Shown one piece after another: positions 14,260-29,445 of a stretch of DNA of 64,000 nucleotides. Position 1 is the stretch's first letter, and each line of letters begins with the position of its first letter. The notes beneath the pieces were generated by a model. That model was not told the origin of the DNA, ran no database searches, and worked only from the letters and a program-made list of their open reading frames with translations. Source of the stretch: Panonychus citri (Eukaryota; Arthropoda; Arachnida; Trombidiformes; Tetranychidae); NCBI RefSeq assembly GCF_014898815.1, contig NW_026515428.1, positions 1,426,001-1,490,000 of the forward strand, read 5' to 3'. The position numbers were made by a program, and so were the translations under genes.

Positions 14260-17200
14260 GTTATCTTGTTAATTTGACCCACAGACAGTCATTGAGAAAG
14301 AAAGAGGAAGATAATTAAGAAAGAGAGAGAAAGAGACACAAATAGACACACGCATCAATCGTATTCATCATTGACTTGCATTGATGAACACATGGAGAGA
14401 TACAAACACAACCTGAACAACTTGCTCCAACCTCTCCCCTCCTCCTGCCTTCATCCACTCTCCATGTAACCAACTTTTTCATGGGAAGTTTAATTTTCAC
14501 CTTATTAACATATAATCACTTTTTAATAGACATTTTCAGACTTCATTTTAATATCATATTATCATTATAATGCTGATATAATCAAGGAAAGGAAACAAAC
14601 ATCCTTTAACCCACCATCACCACCCATTACCACCACCACCCTCCACCTCCTATATCACAGAATGATAATCAAGATTAGATTAGAATAAGAAAATGAACAA
14701 ACGAACAAAAAAAAGTGTTTCCTTGTCTCTCTCTCTCTCTCTCTTTCATGAAGAGCAAAAAATTCAGAGTTTATCATGATCATGATAATGAATTTCTTTC
14801 CAAATTCAAATGTTATCACAATGTAAGAAAATATTATCAACTTTTTTTTTACTTTGTTCTTATTCAATTTTTGAATATCTATCTTTGTGATCGTGAGATT
14901 TTCACATTATAATCAAATTTTAATCTAAATGATGATTAAGATGGTGATGATGATATGAACCATCATTCTGATGATTAATATGATATTATCATCAACTACA
15001 TGGGTATTACCTTCATACCCATGGGCACAAATAAAACGACACACGGATGATACACTTGCATCATTTTGTCATCATAATTATCATCATATTAATAATTTTT
15101 TCTCGAACTTTTTTTTCAAAAATGAAAATGTTACATTGAAAAGTTTCAATATTGTTTGATAATCATAATCAACTGCCACTGATAACAATCAATGTCAATT
15201 GTATTTGCTTATCAATATCTAACCTTAGTCTCTCTCTCTCTCTCTCTCTTTCTGCACGTACAAAATTTTGGTGCGTGCGGTTGTTGATATTTTATATTGT
15301 CATCAATATAACATCATCATTGCTTTAAGCCAGTGATTATATAATGATGATGATAAACTATTTGCTCACACAAACCTTTTATTATCTCACTCTATGAGTT
15401 TTTCATCATTTCATTGATGATAAATTCATTTGTATCCATTGATTGTTATTAGTATATTGATGTTTCAATGGGAAAGAAAACTTTTTAAACCATTAAATTG
15501 TTCAATCTAATCAGAGTCAATTGGAAACTGATTACATTGGTAATGAAGCAAACAATTGGCTTAACGACAACAATCAGACACACACACTCACTCACTCACA
15601 ATGAGTTATATTAATGATCATGATCATGATGATGAGAGAAAGTAAATAATCAACTGATTTAATTGATTTCTATTGATAATGATGATTTAATTTGTTAGGA
15701 AAAAGAAATAGAAAACTTTTTTTCCCTATTTCTTTACCTTTTTTTCATTGTCGTTAGTTGATTAGATTTGATCTAGTTAACTTAATTACCTTTTCATCTG
15801 ATTCAATGAATCTTGAAATTATCACATTGTTAATCCTTGGTGTTCATGGTTGAATTAAACTCTTGCAACGCAATTAACAATCGAAAGGAGAAACTTAATT
15901 TGAGGTTAACTTGATTTAATTGGTTAAGATTAACAAAACTAATTAATCAAATTGTAACTATTCAAGGTAAATTGGAAAATGCAAATTAGCAAATGTAAAT
16001 CAAATAACAATTACCACTTTTTTTTCAGACACTTAATTGTGGTAAAATTTGATCAATTGATCGTAAGCTAAACTTACAATATAATCAGATCAACAACAAT
16101 CAACAACACAATCAAAAAGTTGTGGATAAAAAAAAAGTTTGAAAAGTTTTGGCAAAAATAATTAAGGTAAATCAAAGGAAAAGCTTTCAAGTGATTAAGT
16201 TAATTGTTGGTGATGATGATGAAACGCGAAAAGACATTAAATTAAATAAACGTTTGACTGAATCAACAATCAACACTAATCATTAACCATATGGTTAAGA
16301 AATCAAGTGTAACAATCAACAGAAAGACAAGTAACAATATGAGAGGAAAAAACGTTCAAAGACATTACACCTTATGAACATCAAGGTAACAATAAAGATA
16401 CAATTTCCTCCCCCTAATCATCATCATCATCAATGCAATATTATCATTATCATCATTTGCATATAATAATATCATTGGCAAGATGATGATGATGATGAGG
16501 AAATTCATCAACGATGAAAACGATTATGAATGAATTGTAAACAACTAATTAGATAACATGTAAAATACAAATGATTGTGTTGAGAAGATGAGATGAAGAA
16601 GATTATCTTCCTTATCATCATCATCATCATCATCATCTAGCATATTGTCAAGGTAATCAATGTATCACGTAACGAGTGTTTTTTATCCGCATCACTTCAA
16701 GTGATGTTTATTATTAGAGAAAAAAAAGAAAATCTTTTTTTTTCATCTTCTTCACTTTCATCATCTTCTTTTACCTGTGTCATATGTTTCACCTCTTTCC
16801 GCCGGTGGGCTCAATGTTTACCGGTGGGTTTCCACCACCATCATCATCATCAAGGTAAATCTTGAATATTAACCTTATGGATTAACCTGAGTGTGAAAAA
16901 AAAACGATTGTCTTAATCCAACTAATCTAAAGTTAATATTATCTTTCAATCAGCTGATCGTTATTTTCAATCGCCTTTCTGATTACCTTAATTGCAACCT
17001 TGATTTCGGGTTAATTATCTTACTTAAATATCAATTTCTCAGGTTAATTGTTGCTTAATAGTTTCAATTTTTAAAATAACTTTATTTGTGATTGGTAATA
17101 TTAACTAACCATTAATTGTTGTCTGTTGATTTTTGATAAGCTTTCTTTATAACTTGTTCACAATTAATTAATCAATAACTTTAATATTGATGATTATCAA

Positions 17201-19500
17201 TATAATTAATTACTTTTTTGTTTGAGTTTTTATTTTTAAACAAAAAAAATTATCAAATTAAAGTGACATAATTGTGATTACAATTAATTGAACAATGTCA
17301 TTAACTAATTGTTATTATTAATACATTAATTATCTTAATGATTTGTTTCATCATCAGATTAGCAATGATTAACAAAATTACCAGAATAATAATTAATTGA
17401 CTATTGATTGTTAATCACAAGTTAAATATTATTATTACCAATCAATTACAAAGATTGAATGAAATTAATCATTTATCATAATGTAATATAAGTTAAACAA
17501 TTGATCCAATGAAACTTTTTTGTTTACCTTAAATTGTCACATTGATTAACAAGGAATCATCATCATTAAACTTTTGGACAATTAGCTCAATCATATTGAT
17601 CAAGAGTATATCTAACATTTTGTACAAAGCTCACTGAGTAAACAGGTAAATCGCCCGAGGCAGGATAATCCTAATCATCCAAACCTAAGGGATATAATTA
17701 TTATTATGGATAAAATTTTTGTCTCAATTTTTTAGTATTTTTTCATCCTCATCCTCATCTTCATCCCATTTACCTTTACTACAGAGGCATCCAAACAAAA
17801 GGTAAGGTATGATGACGATGAGAGAGAGAGAGAGAGATGGTTTTTACCTTGGTTTCTCCTTGGGCTATCAAGTTATACTAAATTATAGGCTTTTGATGAA
17901 GATGATAAAGATGATGATGATGATGATGGTGATGAGGATGAGGATGCTACAGTTTTTGGTGAGATTTGGGTTCATCTGTAGTGAAAAAATCATTGATTCA
18001 TTTATATTTGTTGTATTAGTTACCTTGACATTATTAGAATTTTTTTTTTGGTAGAAAAAAAAAGTTTGTAAAACAATTGCAATTTTCAACCCACAATCAA
18101 TGATGATTATCATCCTTATCATCTTTATCATCATCATCATGTTGATCCTCATCATTAAATTACAATGATATGTTGCTGGTTAGTTCATCAATCAATTATT
18201 GTAGCTAATAATTATCAAAGGAAAAGCCAATGAACAAATTGAAATTACAACTATTTTTTGTTTTACTTTGATTATCATCATTATAATTATTGTGATTATC
18301 ATGATGATTATGATGATGATAACGATTAACTAAGTCTATTGATTATGGTGATTAGTAAATTATAATGATTGGTATTAATTGTGATTGAATAGACGTGTTA
18401 AACTTCATCTAAATGGTAATCAGTTAACAGATACATATCATTATATTATTATTGGTAACTCGATGATAATAATCATAATTAGATTTAGCAAAATTGTAAC
18501 AATCAATGCTATCAAAACCCAATAATTATATGATTAAGGAAACAATCAGTTCTGTAGTGATTAAGGTTTTTAAAACATTGATTAATTTTGATTTACGTTT
18601 TCAATTGTTTTGTTGTAAAAATGAAAACTTTTCAATTGATTAATGAGTCTACTGGTTTTTGCTTTTTGTTTTGTTTCTGTTACAACAATTAACTAATTGT
18701 AACGATTATTATTTCCTCTATTACAATCCTTGTTGTTGATCTTGAGGATTGTAAATATGATTACACAATTAACTTATTATCCTGTTGTTGTTGTTGATTT
18801 TTTTGTGTTTTTTCATGTTTTTTGATTGTTGATCTCAATCCAATCTATTAAATTGATCATTGTGATTGTTAATATGATTGGATAAGTTTTATTTTCCCAC
18901 CGTGATGATGACACAATCAAAAAGTTGACAATTTAAGTCTCAAGTTGATTGTGATTAGGATTAATATTAGTGAAAATCTATCAATTTTGTGGTAAAAATT
19001 GTTACAATTTACTGTTAATTGTTGATCCTTTTTTTGGGCTTTCATTTGATTTGTTCAATGATTTTTCCCATAGATTGATTACAATTTGACAGGATAAAAA
19101 AAAGTATAAGATTTACAATTATCTCTTCACATGATTAACACAGTTAACACTAATTCAACATTGATTAGACCAATGTTTTGACACAATCACAGTGGGATAA
19201 GAGATTAGTGAGAGAGGGAGTTTGAGGTGGGTAAGGGTGGGGTGGGTTTCGTTTTGTAGATGTTGGTTATTGAGGTGAAATAAATAATAGGATTTTTGGG
19301 TGAAAATGTCCCAAAAAAAGGAGGAAGTTAAATTATCTTCAGTATATTTGGTTGAGTATCTTTAAGGAAACTGATGAGTAGGCGGACAAGAAGGAGGAGG
19401 AGAAAGAAGGAGATGAAGATGAAAAGTAATATATGAGAAAGATGATGATGATCATCTTTCCTCATCATCTCTCTTTAAATCAACGCGTGTCTTTCATGTC
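13601..19500. other. Intergenic, no gene seen
   Basis: No exon supported. Features seen are a palindrome-rich, relatively GC-rich spot at 13650-13735, CT tracts (14227-14255, around 14730, around 15231), a small hairpin at 14999-15023 and a direct repeat of CCGGTGGG at 16802 and 16821. The remainder is AT-rich DNA dense in ATTGTT and TTAATTG strings. Confidence 0.6.
14227..14255. repeat. (CT)n microsatellite
   Basis: About 14 CT units. Confidence 0.94.
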
Positions 19501-22500
19501 ATAAAGAAAGAAGAGAATCTCATCTTCTCTCTCTCTCTCTCTCTCTGTCTCTTTCTCTCTTTCTCTCTTTCTGATGATTCTGTTTATTTTTTGTTCTTTC
19601 TCTCTCTCTCTCTCTCTCTCTCAAAAGTGATGACAAGATGATGATGAGGTCGTGGTGATGGTGGGATGAAAAAGGTGAGTTTACAATATCATCCAAATGT
19701 AAGTGGCTATTTGAGTTTGTCTTAAGCTTTGACACACGACTTGTACATTGTGATTAAATTGACAAATTGTAATAATTGTTGTTTATTATTAGTGAAATAT
19801 GATAATAGGATAATGAGATATTAATCAATTGTAATCAAAAAAACTCTAGCATTTTTATCATCAGACTGTTTGATGATGATTAAGAAATTGTGATTGATTG
19901 AAACTACAAAAATTACCATCAAAAATTGATGTGATCATTTTTTTTAAAAAAAACATCTAATTGTTTCACTTTGATTAACCTTTCCTAATATTGATTATGA
20001 TAAAAAAAATTGATTTAATTACTTGGGAATGTATTTTGATGATATTTACCTTGATGGTCAGTTGATTTCCCATGATGATGACCAGTAACAAGTTATTATT
20101 ATTTCAAATTATAGGATTGATGATGATAAACATTTGCAAGCCTATTTATCATCATTATTTTGTGATGATGATCATCATCATCTAACATTTTCTGATAATG
20201 GTGATCAGGTTTTCCTGTAAAAAGGTGTGGTCATCAGGTAATTATTAGTAAGCTACAGGTGAAGTAAAAGATGAACAGGTAAATGAATGATTTTCTTGTT
20301 TTAGAAACAAAAAATTATCTTCTTTTATTTATAATCATCATCATCATCATCATCTTGACCATCATCAGATGTTTACTATTTATCGAGTCAATTGTTTTTA
20401 TCATCATTCACCTGATGAGATGAGATGAGTGAGTCTCTTGTCTCTATTTACCTGAATCAATGAATGGACCTTCAAAAATCTCTCCCCACAAAATTGAGGC
20501 CACTTTACGGTCGTAAAAGTTTCTCTTACCAATCTTTGCACTATTAGAACTTTTTTTCGGCAAAATTACCTTCAATCAATCTCACAGGTAAGTCAAAAGT
20601 TAACATCATCATCAATGGTCATCAACTTTGAAAGATTGACTTTTACTCTTTACCCTTTTTTGTTTTGGTTTTTATTTGGTCAATCTAATTAAATCTCTGG
20701 GTCATTACCGTTGGTCATTTTGTCTATTTGTTTATTGAACAGGTAAAAAGTCAAATAATGGTTTAACCTTTTTGCTTTTATCATCAACATCATCATCATC
20801 ATTATCATCTTTCTCTCTTGCTCTCTATCTTCCTCATCCCATTATCTTCCTCCTTCTTATCATCATTATCTTCCTAATCATGGCTTACCTTTTTGTCTCC
20901 AATTATTTCTGGTTAATTATTGAAATTTAATCATTGTGGTTCAAATGATTACTCAGAATGATTGATTACCCACCTGATTGAGTTCATAATAATCAAGGTA
21001 AATGTTAAGAGTTAAAAGAAACAAAAGATTAAAAAATTATCCATTTACTATTTTTACTCTAACCCGAACAATAATTTGATTGATTACCTTAAATTATGTT
21101 AATTAATATGAGTAAACTATTGATTACCTTGAGAGAGAGAGAGAGCCAAAAAGTTATTAAATAGTTTCCATAAAAATAATAATAATTGTTGATCATAAAT
21201 GATAATCAATATTGTAATATAACAATTAAAGGTTATCTGTTACTCCTTTGAAAAAAAAACTTTTTTTTCTCAATGACAACAATTCAATTGAGCATCAATA
21301 TCATTCACACACAACTGACCAATGGTCATCATTATCTTTTTCATAATAGCAACAATAATGATTATATTGATGACAATTATCCCATTCACTTACCTTACTC
21401 TCTCTCTCTCACTTACCCTTCCCATTAAAAGTGACCTATTGGACAAAAGTATCAATGTAAATAGTCAATAATGATAATGGACATATGAGTTTCACTTCCT
21501 ACATTAACCCACCACCATCATCATCAGCACCTTCCTCCCCTCCTCCTCTGACCATCGCTTGACCAAGCAAAAGTGAAAGGATATTCATATCCTCAGGATA
21601 GAGTTAATAAAAAAGGTTTGATATTGACCCCGTTGAGAACTGACCTTTTACCTCTTGACTCTAAAGCTCATCTCCCATCATCATCATCATCATTACAATT
21701 GATTGTTCCTTTATTATCATTTCCTCCTTTTTATCACCCGCTCTCCCTCAATAACTCTCTCTCTCTCTCTCTCTCTGCTTTTTTTCCTCCATCATTTTTA
21801 TTTCTTTCTCCTTGTCAGTTGATTTAATCATTGTTGTATCATCTAAATACACAAACAATACAATCAACAGACACCCAAAGATAAAATCATCAACAATAAA
21901 CATCGACCATTTATCCTTCATCTTCACCTCCTCTTTTCAACCCTCACCACCCATCAACATTATCATTCTCACTCACCATTATAAGCTAATCCTTTTTCAC
22001 CCCTTAAATCACAGAGTGAGACTCAAAATCCACCCCGTTAGCTTATCACCCACTCTGATCACCTCTCTCTCTCTCTCTCCCACTCTCTCCATCCTCTCAT
22101 TCATTTCCATTGTAAAATATTAAACTTTTTTTTTCTTCTTCATCTTCTTTACAAAACTTCATCCCTTTAGCTACAACAACCCAACTGACAATCAATGACA
22201 ACAATTATCTCTCAATATCTGTTAACCATTGTTGATTGTCACCTACAATTTAAATCAACAATTCTCTTCATAATCTAATCAACTTAATCAACACAATCAA
22301 CAACATTTTCATGATTGAAATTTTCAAGTTCAAACCATTGGACAAAAAGTTTCACCAACAACAAAAAAAATTACAATTTCTTGTAAATCATAATTTAGTT
22401 TCAATAATAATTTAATTATAATCATAATTAATCATCAAATTTTATCATATAATATATATAATTAATATTGAATTCACTTTAGTCTCTAAATGTTAATTTA

Positions 22501-24543
22501 AGTTAATCAATTGTTAGCAATTTAAATCAACTTGAAATATATATAATATTTATATGCTTATACAGTTGTATTATTATAATATAATATTGGGTTTACCTGA
22601 TTGTTTGATTAAATGAAATAATCAATTTGATTTAGTGATTTGTTAATATAATTAAATTGTTAATCCCGTTCAATTAATTGTGATAAAAAAATTTCAAAGT
22701 TTATCATTATAATCATTGTATTATTTTGAATTTTTTTTTTGCTTTTTTCTTTAGGATTAGGATTAAAGGATTTGATAAGGATTTGGATTAATATTATTAT
22801 CATCAATTGCTTATTGTTTTTTTTTGTTCAATAATCATCATCATCATTTGAATCAATCAATTGAATTAATTAAACACACCCAATATATTTATAATATTTA
22901 GGTATTTGGATGGGACTTTGTACACACACTGGATTAATTATTAGGATTAAGATTTATAATCAAGCAGTTTAGGTCATTTAATTGGTAACCATGATGATGA
23001 TGATGATTTTGATGATAGTCCATCCATGAAAACCTTGGATATCACCGGAAAATTAGTTAATTGCTTCATCAGTAATCATGGGAATAGATGAGATTAATAG
23101 TGGTGGGAGTGGATAACACGGAGTGAGATAACACTTAACAGGATTAGCGATTAAACCATCAATGAACGTCCAAGTTGCATTCCACAGAAACGATTATCAA
23201 TCTGATTAGGCTTAAGAAAATAGAGAAAAAGAAAACAACAAATTAAGATTAACAGATTAGTGGATCAAATTTAATCACAATCAGAGGGAGAAAACGTTTA
23301 ATTATTACAATTAGATGAGTAGTTATGTAATAGAAGAGTAAATTTGAACTGATTTCAATTCACTTTGTTTGGAATCAGAATCAAATTCATGATCATGAAT
23401 ATGTCAAAGTGATGGAGATAATTTTTTTTCCTCTTCTTTCTCATACAACTTAAAATCTAATATTAAACAATCATCATCATCATCTTTGTGAATTGAGTGT
23501 TCAAGTGTTTACTGAGTACTTTCAATTGATAACTGAAGAAAGATAATGATAAAAGATGAGGAAGATAACTGATGATGATTATAATACTTGATCATCATCA
23601 TCATCTTCCTAAAGTAAACCCACTTCACTTACACTTTCCACCCTTAATAATAAGTTAAATATGTCAACTATTTTAAATAATATCCAAGTGAAAAAAAGGT
23701 CTTCACATAATCGGATAAAAAATTATGAGAAAGAGAGAAAAGAAAGAGGATGAAGATAATGATAATGATGATGATGATAAAAGATGATAATTTATCCAAG
23801 TCAACAAAATCCCAGTCTTTTCTATAGGTTATAACTATAATTTCCGTTAGCATCCTCATCCCACCAACATTATCATCTCAGTATCATCCGGTTTGGAATC
23901 TTTCTAGTCTCTCTTTCTCTCTCTCTCATCTTTCATATATCATCTTCATTTTTCATCATCATCATTATCATTCTTCTTGTTTCAGTATTTATCATCCTAA
24001 TAATCATCTCTCGCTCTCATCACCTTGTGCCAGAATTACATATCGCCTGGTCGACTTAATCTCTCATACAAATGAATCCTAATCGCCTTATAACAGAATC
24101 ACATTTTTCATCCTTCATCATCATCATCATCATCATCTCTCTTTCTCTCTCACTCTCTTCATCCTTTATCATCTCAACAACAACAAAAAAACTTATTAGC
24201 ACAAAACCTACTTGCCTTATGCCCTTTGCCCTTTTCATCATCATATAATATGCATTTAGCATTCTTACAATAACCAAATGAATACACACACAGATATACA
24301 ATATTCAAACTTACGGATTAAAAGTTTAATACAAAATTTTTCCTCTCCATCCTCATCCTTATCCTCATATTCACAAAGCAGTAAGATGATAAAAAAAACT
24401 AAAAATCTTCATCTTTATCCCAATAGGATGAAAAAGTTATCTGGCTTTTGCTTATCCTTAAACCTATTCAACCTCATTGACAATATTATGTTTACATCCA
24501 ATTGCTATTTATTATTATTCACGGTGATTTAGCATAATAATAA

Positions 24544-24580
<37 letters not shown>

Positions 24581-26546
24581 TTCAATTTTTTTCCAACAAT
24601 TTAACAACAATCAAGCAATTGGCCTCATCATCCTCATCATAATCAATATGATTATCATTTTGTTCAACCTGAAAAATCAGGTTCCATTGTTTGTCCCACC
24701 CTATTGTCAATCCTTAACCTTTTATCCTTCAAGGTTAAGTCAATCTAGTTTATCCTCATCTTCATTATCATCTTTATCTATTTCATCATCATCTTCCTTA
24801 GGCCTTACCATTGGTAACGCCTTATTAATAATCATTAAGCTAAAGTCAAAATTAAATCCACTTTCAGATTATATTGATTGTTAATCTTATTCATTGTTGT
24901 TAATCGTTTCAATATTTTACTATCAGTTTGTTTTTTTTATGCAAGATTAAAGTTTGCCAACAATTAACGTGTTTAGATTTCAATTGGATTAAATTGTTTT
25001 CCATGGTTTAATTGTGATTAATTTAACTAGAGTCTAGTTTAACTAATTGTAATTATTTACGTTTCATTTGTCGCAATGTTTTTGTCTATCATTGATTTTC
25101 ACACTTTACAAAATCGATTAACAATTAACTTGATCATTTAGTTTTCATATCGATTGAAATTGATTTTCATAAGTTTTTTTTTCATTTTGTTCATTTGATT
25201 GTTAACTTGATTGTGTATTTGATTGGGTTAACATATTTAACTATATTGAAGTGGTTTAACCTTTCACTTTTTGTCTGATAAAATTATGATTTTCATATAA
25301 TAACCTTTTCACTGGTCAGTTTTCAAATGGTCAGTTTAACATTATCATGAATATTTAATTTCAAATTACCGTTAAGTTGAAGTTTATTTTATTCAACTGA
25401 TTGTTTTCACCATCAAGATGAATTCAAGTGACTCGAAATAACATTATTTGGATACAAATTGTTAATTGTAATGCAATTGAGTGTCCACTTGATGGACAAT
25501 TTAGATTGAGTGTTCTTATGTCGATGATGATGATGATGATAATGGCGATGAAAAGAATCGAAATAAAAAGTAAAATTCGAAAAAAAAATTTTCAACAAGT
25601 TTCAAGTTCTAAACCTGAAGTAGTTGATCTTGAGTTTTTACATTGAGAAAGTGAAGTTTGTATTCACACCATTTAGTAGTAATTGAAAGTGATTAAGATT
25701 GTTATTGTTGGCAGAGTAACAAGATGATTAAGATGATGATGATAAGAAGATGATGTTGATGGGTAAAAAAGGTAAAGTGATGAAAGGTGAGAGGGAAAAA
25801 ACATTTCTTTCCTCTATCATCATCATCATCGTCATCATGTTCATATCGACAAACATACAAGGGATGGACAGAGGGCTATTTTATTATGCAAACGATGATG
25901 ATGATGATGATATTCATCATCACGATGATGTAAAAGGTAGGTGATGATGGTGAAAACGGAAGATGAAGATGTATAATAAATAATAATAACAGTGTGATGA
26001 TAATGATGACTTCGGATGCTGTGAAAATGAGATTACCAATAAAAAAGAGGAAGAAAAGGAAAGGAAGACAATTGTTCAAAAGGAACAATATAAATGATAA
26101 TAATCATCCTCATCATCATCATCATCATAACAATAAACACAATATAGGTTAAGAGGTTGACCTTGCTTGGGACAGTGTCTGAATCGCAAAGGCCAAAGCG
26201 GAACCAAGAAACTATCGGGGTGGTTTTTGTGGGTCATACATTTACCACCTCCAACCTTATATACAAACTTCACCCTCAACATTCAATTATCATTATAATT
26301 ATCATCATTATGATGATGATGACCGTCAAAATGAATTCATTATGGCGACTTATTAACAATTCAGACAATGATGATGATGAGAATGAAGATGAATACAATT
26401 AATTGTGTCAATGAATGAGAAATGTAAAAATTGAGAAATACAATTTTCAAGTGATTTCTTTGCAAAAAGAAAACTTTTTTTCTATTCTCTTTTCTATTTG
26501 ATATTCTTATTTAATATATTGACCCACATCTCAACTTGACACGAGA
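19501..26546. other. Intergenic, no gene seen
   Basis: No exon supported. CT tracts lie at about 19529-19549 and 19599-19622, CAGGTAA-type strings cluster at about 20230-20760, a homotypic cluster of GGATTA lies at 22752-22948, and a GA tract lies at 24550-24578. The Ser/His/Pro-rich open frames at 21573-22123 come from ATC, CT and CA simple sequence. Confidence 0.6.
24550..24578. repeat. (GA)n microsatellite
   Basis: About 14 GA units. Confidence 0.95.

Positions 26547-26573
<27 letters not shown>
26547..26573. repeat. (CT)n microsatellite
   Basis: About 13 CT units. Confidence 0.95.
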
Positions 26574-26579
<6 letters not shown>

Positions 26580-28772
26580 ACCTATCACCCCTCGATATCC
26601 AACCCTCTTTATCATGTAATATCTTCCCTTTTATTGGTCACCTTTGGTTTCTTTCATCTTCATCTTCATTTATTTCCTCACCACCGGAACCTCCTGATGA
26701 TTTTTTCTCCATCCTCATCACTTTCACCTTCTACCACAATCAATCTGATATTGATTCTGTCACCATCAACACCACACACAATATTTGTGTCCCTAATCAC
26801 AAAGACTCACCAGTGGTAATATTTGCAAACTCGATACAAGGCCAAAGGTTATAACCTAATCTGCTATTAATCTGGAAAGTAAACTAATCAACTTGAAGCT
26901 AATCAACTTTAACCAACTAAACATTGTTACATACACGTTACAATGATTGTTACATTGATGCTATTTTTTTGTTATCGTTTACTATTTGCTTTATATTGAA
27001 TATGAATACATGAAAAAAGTATCACAATTAAATGTTGATATCGATTGATTGTTTTTCAGAAAATCAACTTTTTGATTGTTTGTATTGTTAACTTATTGCC
27101 AATACGATATTGTACTTTGATTTTTTTTTCAATGTGACAACTAAGTTGCTATTCCGATGACCATCAATGATTGTTTACTGACCAGTTAGTAAAACGGGAA
27201 AAGGTAAACATGAAAAAAAAGTTGATTGTGTTGATTTATATAAATTGTTTCATTTAAAAATTTGTATAACTATTTGAAGGGTATTAATACATTGGTCAAG
27301 TAACAAAAGCGAATGAGAAAAAAAAAGATAAACCATTTTTGGTTTTCCACTATTTAGATGACCACTGGAATATGGTATTCAAAGGTAAATAATCATAATA
27401 ATATATACGACACACACAGGTTCAGGTCATAGGTTTGACCATTTGACAATAGGGACACACCATAGTAGCCATAATAATAGCAACAAAATACCGATGGGCC
27501 ACCTTGAGGTTAACCTTTTATGTGTCACATTGTCTGAGACCTCGAAGGGGTCACCGTTCACTGACCATCGACACACACACACAGAGTAAGAAAGAGAGTG
27601 TCAAAAATGAGATAATAGATGATAAAAAAGGGTATTCATGATGGAAGATGCTAAAAGATGATGATAAAAGATAATTTAAGAAGGTCAAAGGTAAGATAGA
27701 GAGAAAGAGAGAGGGAATATTAAGTCGAAGTGAAAAAAAAATCGATCAAATAAAAAGTCAATTACTTTGTGTGTCTATGGGGCTTTTAGTTGGGAGGGAT
27801 AATCCAAATGGGATAAACAGTATTCATATGGTGCCGATGATAAAGGGACAAGACACTGAGTTTATCATAAAGATGAATGGATAGATACAATGTCGTAACA
27901 GTTAATGGATGAAAAATGAAGATGAAGAGGAAAGATATTAAAATCTAAGGAGAGAGACTAACTTAAAATCTCATAGGAAAGTGTGTCCATTGTAACGCAA
28001 ATTCAGTGTTTCGATGTGATATATGAATAAAATAATTTTCTCCAAATTTTTCATGTTCGAACTTTTTCCTTTCTCTCTCTTTCTCTTTCTCTCTTTCGAT
28101 TCTCTATTCTATTCTATTCTATTGTAATAAAACATAGTCCTAGGGGAGTTAATACAGTAGACACACACACATACATCACATAGGGATCAGTGAGATGAGG
28201 AGGATAAGAGGAGGTGGAGGGTGAAAGGGCATAGTGCTAATGGAGAGGGAGGTAAATAAATAATATCTTTCAATAGGAAGTCCACCAAAAAGGATAACTA
28301 ATAATATCATAATATGATCATTGAGTTTTTTTGTTGTTGATGAGGATGAAAAGTCGTATAAATATACAGTGTACTTTGTAAATGTCTTATAAACAATCAT
28401 CATCATCATCATCCTGATCATCTTTTTATCATCAATAAACACCAATGTGTGTATTCACTGGAGGAAATGAAGATGATGAGAAACAATGTAAACATATTAG
28501 ATGAGTGTGTCTATGGTGTCGACACGTTTAATATGTTACATTGAGAATTGAACATTTTTTATATTATTTATCTCTCTCAATTTATATTTACTTGAAAACT
28601 TGAGCGATTAACTGATTAATCTGTTAATGATTGAATTCTGATTGTAAATTAATTTCTCAATATTTACATTGAATGTTAATCATGTTCAATGATGATGATG
28701 ATGAATTTTGATGTAAACAAAAACTCGGTCACCTCATTAACCTTCAAATTACCCATAACATGAGACACACTT

Positions 28773-28832
28773 TATCCTCATCCTAATCTTCATCTTCATC
28801 CTCATCCTCATTTTCATCCTCATCTTCATCAT
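28773..28832. repeat. (CATCCT)n / (CATCTT)n hexamer array
   Basis: Imperfect run of about nine CATCCT or CATCTT units, the same unit as at 11492-11567. Confidence 0.88.
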
Positions 28833-29410
28833 CTATTACCTATAATCAAAACTAATTGTTTAATTGCTTTATTTTCCTGTCTAATGGTTAATCAAACAAT
28901 TAAATATTCATAACTGGTAGGTAATCAAATTCAACATTTACTATCAGTTATTTTTGTAGATCAGACAACAATCAATTTTAATTTTCTTTTATTGATTATC
29001 TTTAATTGTTGACTACAGTTTACCTGATAATGATACAATTAACTGGTTAACAATTAACTTTTCTCAAAACAACAACACAATCACCTTGACCTAAATAATC
29101 AAATATAAATATTATCATTTGTATGATAATTATTATCAATGAAACAAAAAAACTAATAAACAAATTGAATTATATATTTTTAATATTATGTTTAACAATA
29201 ACAATTTAAACAAAAATCAATTGTAATGCTAATTGTTGTTTATATCTAACAGCAATTAAGCTAAATCTAGACATGATTAGTTGTATGATTAAGCTGAGTT
29301 GGTTTTGCGGGTAAACTGTTAATTATCATTGAGATTAATTTGGTTTATTTGATTAGATTTAATTATCTTTCTACAGGTTAAACTGAACTTTACATGCTCT
29401 GAATGAGTTA

Positions 29411-29413
<3 letters not shown>

Positions 29414-29442
<29 letters not shown>
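29414..29442. repeat. (CT)n microsatellite
   Basis: About 14 CT units. Confidence 0.95.

Positions 29443-29445
<3 letters not shown>

Noticed and set aside
14999..15023. Hairpin CATGGGTAT / ATACCCATG as a microRNA or terminator
   Set aside because: A 9-bp stem is too short for a microRNA precursor and there is no gene context.
21573..22123. Ser/Pro/Leu-rich frames on plus
   Set aside because: Composition follows directly from CT, ATC and CAC simple sequence; no conserved motif or splice pattern.
22752..22790. Telomere-like repeat from TTAGGATTAGGATT
   Set aside because: Only two short units and not the arthropod TTAGG period; better described as clustered GGATTA sites.
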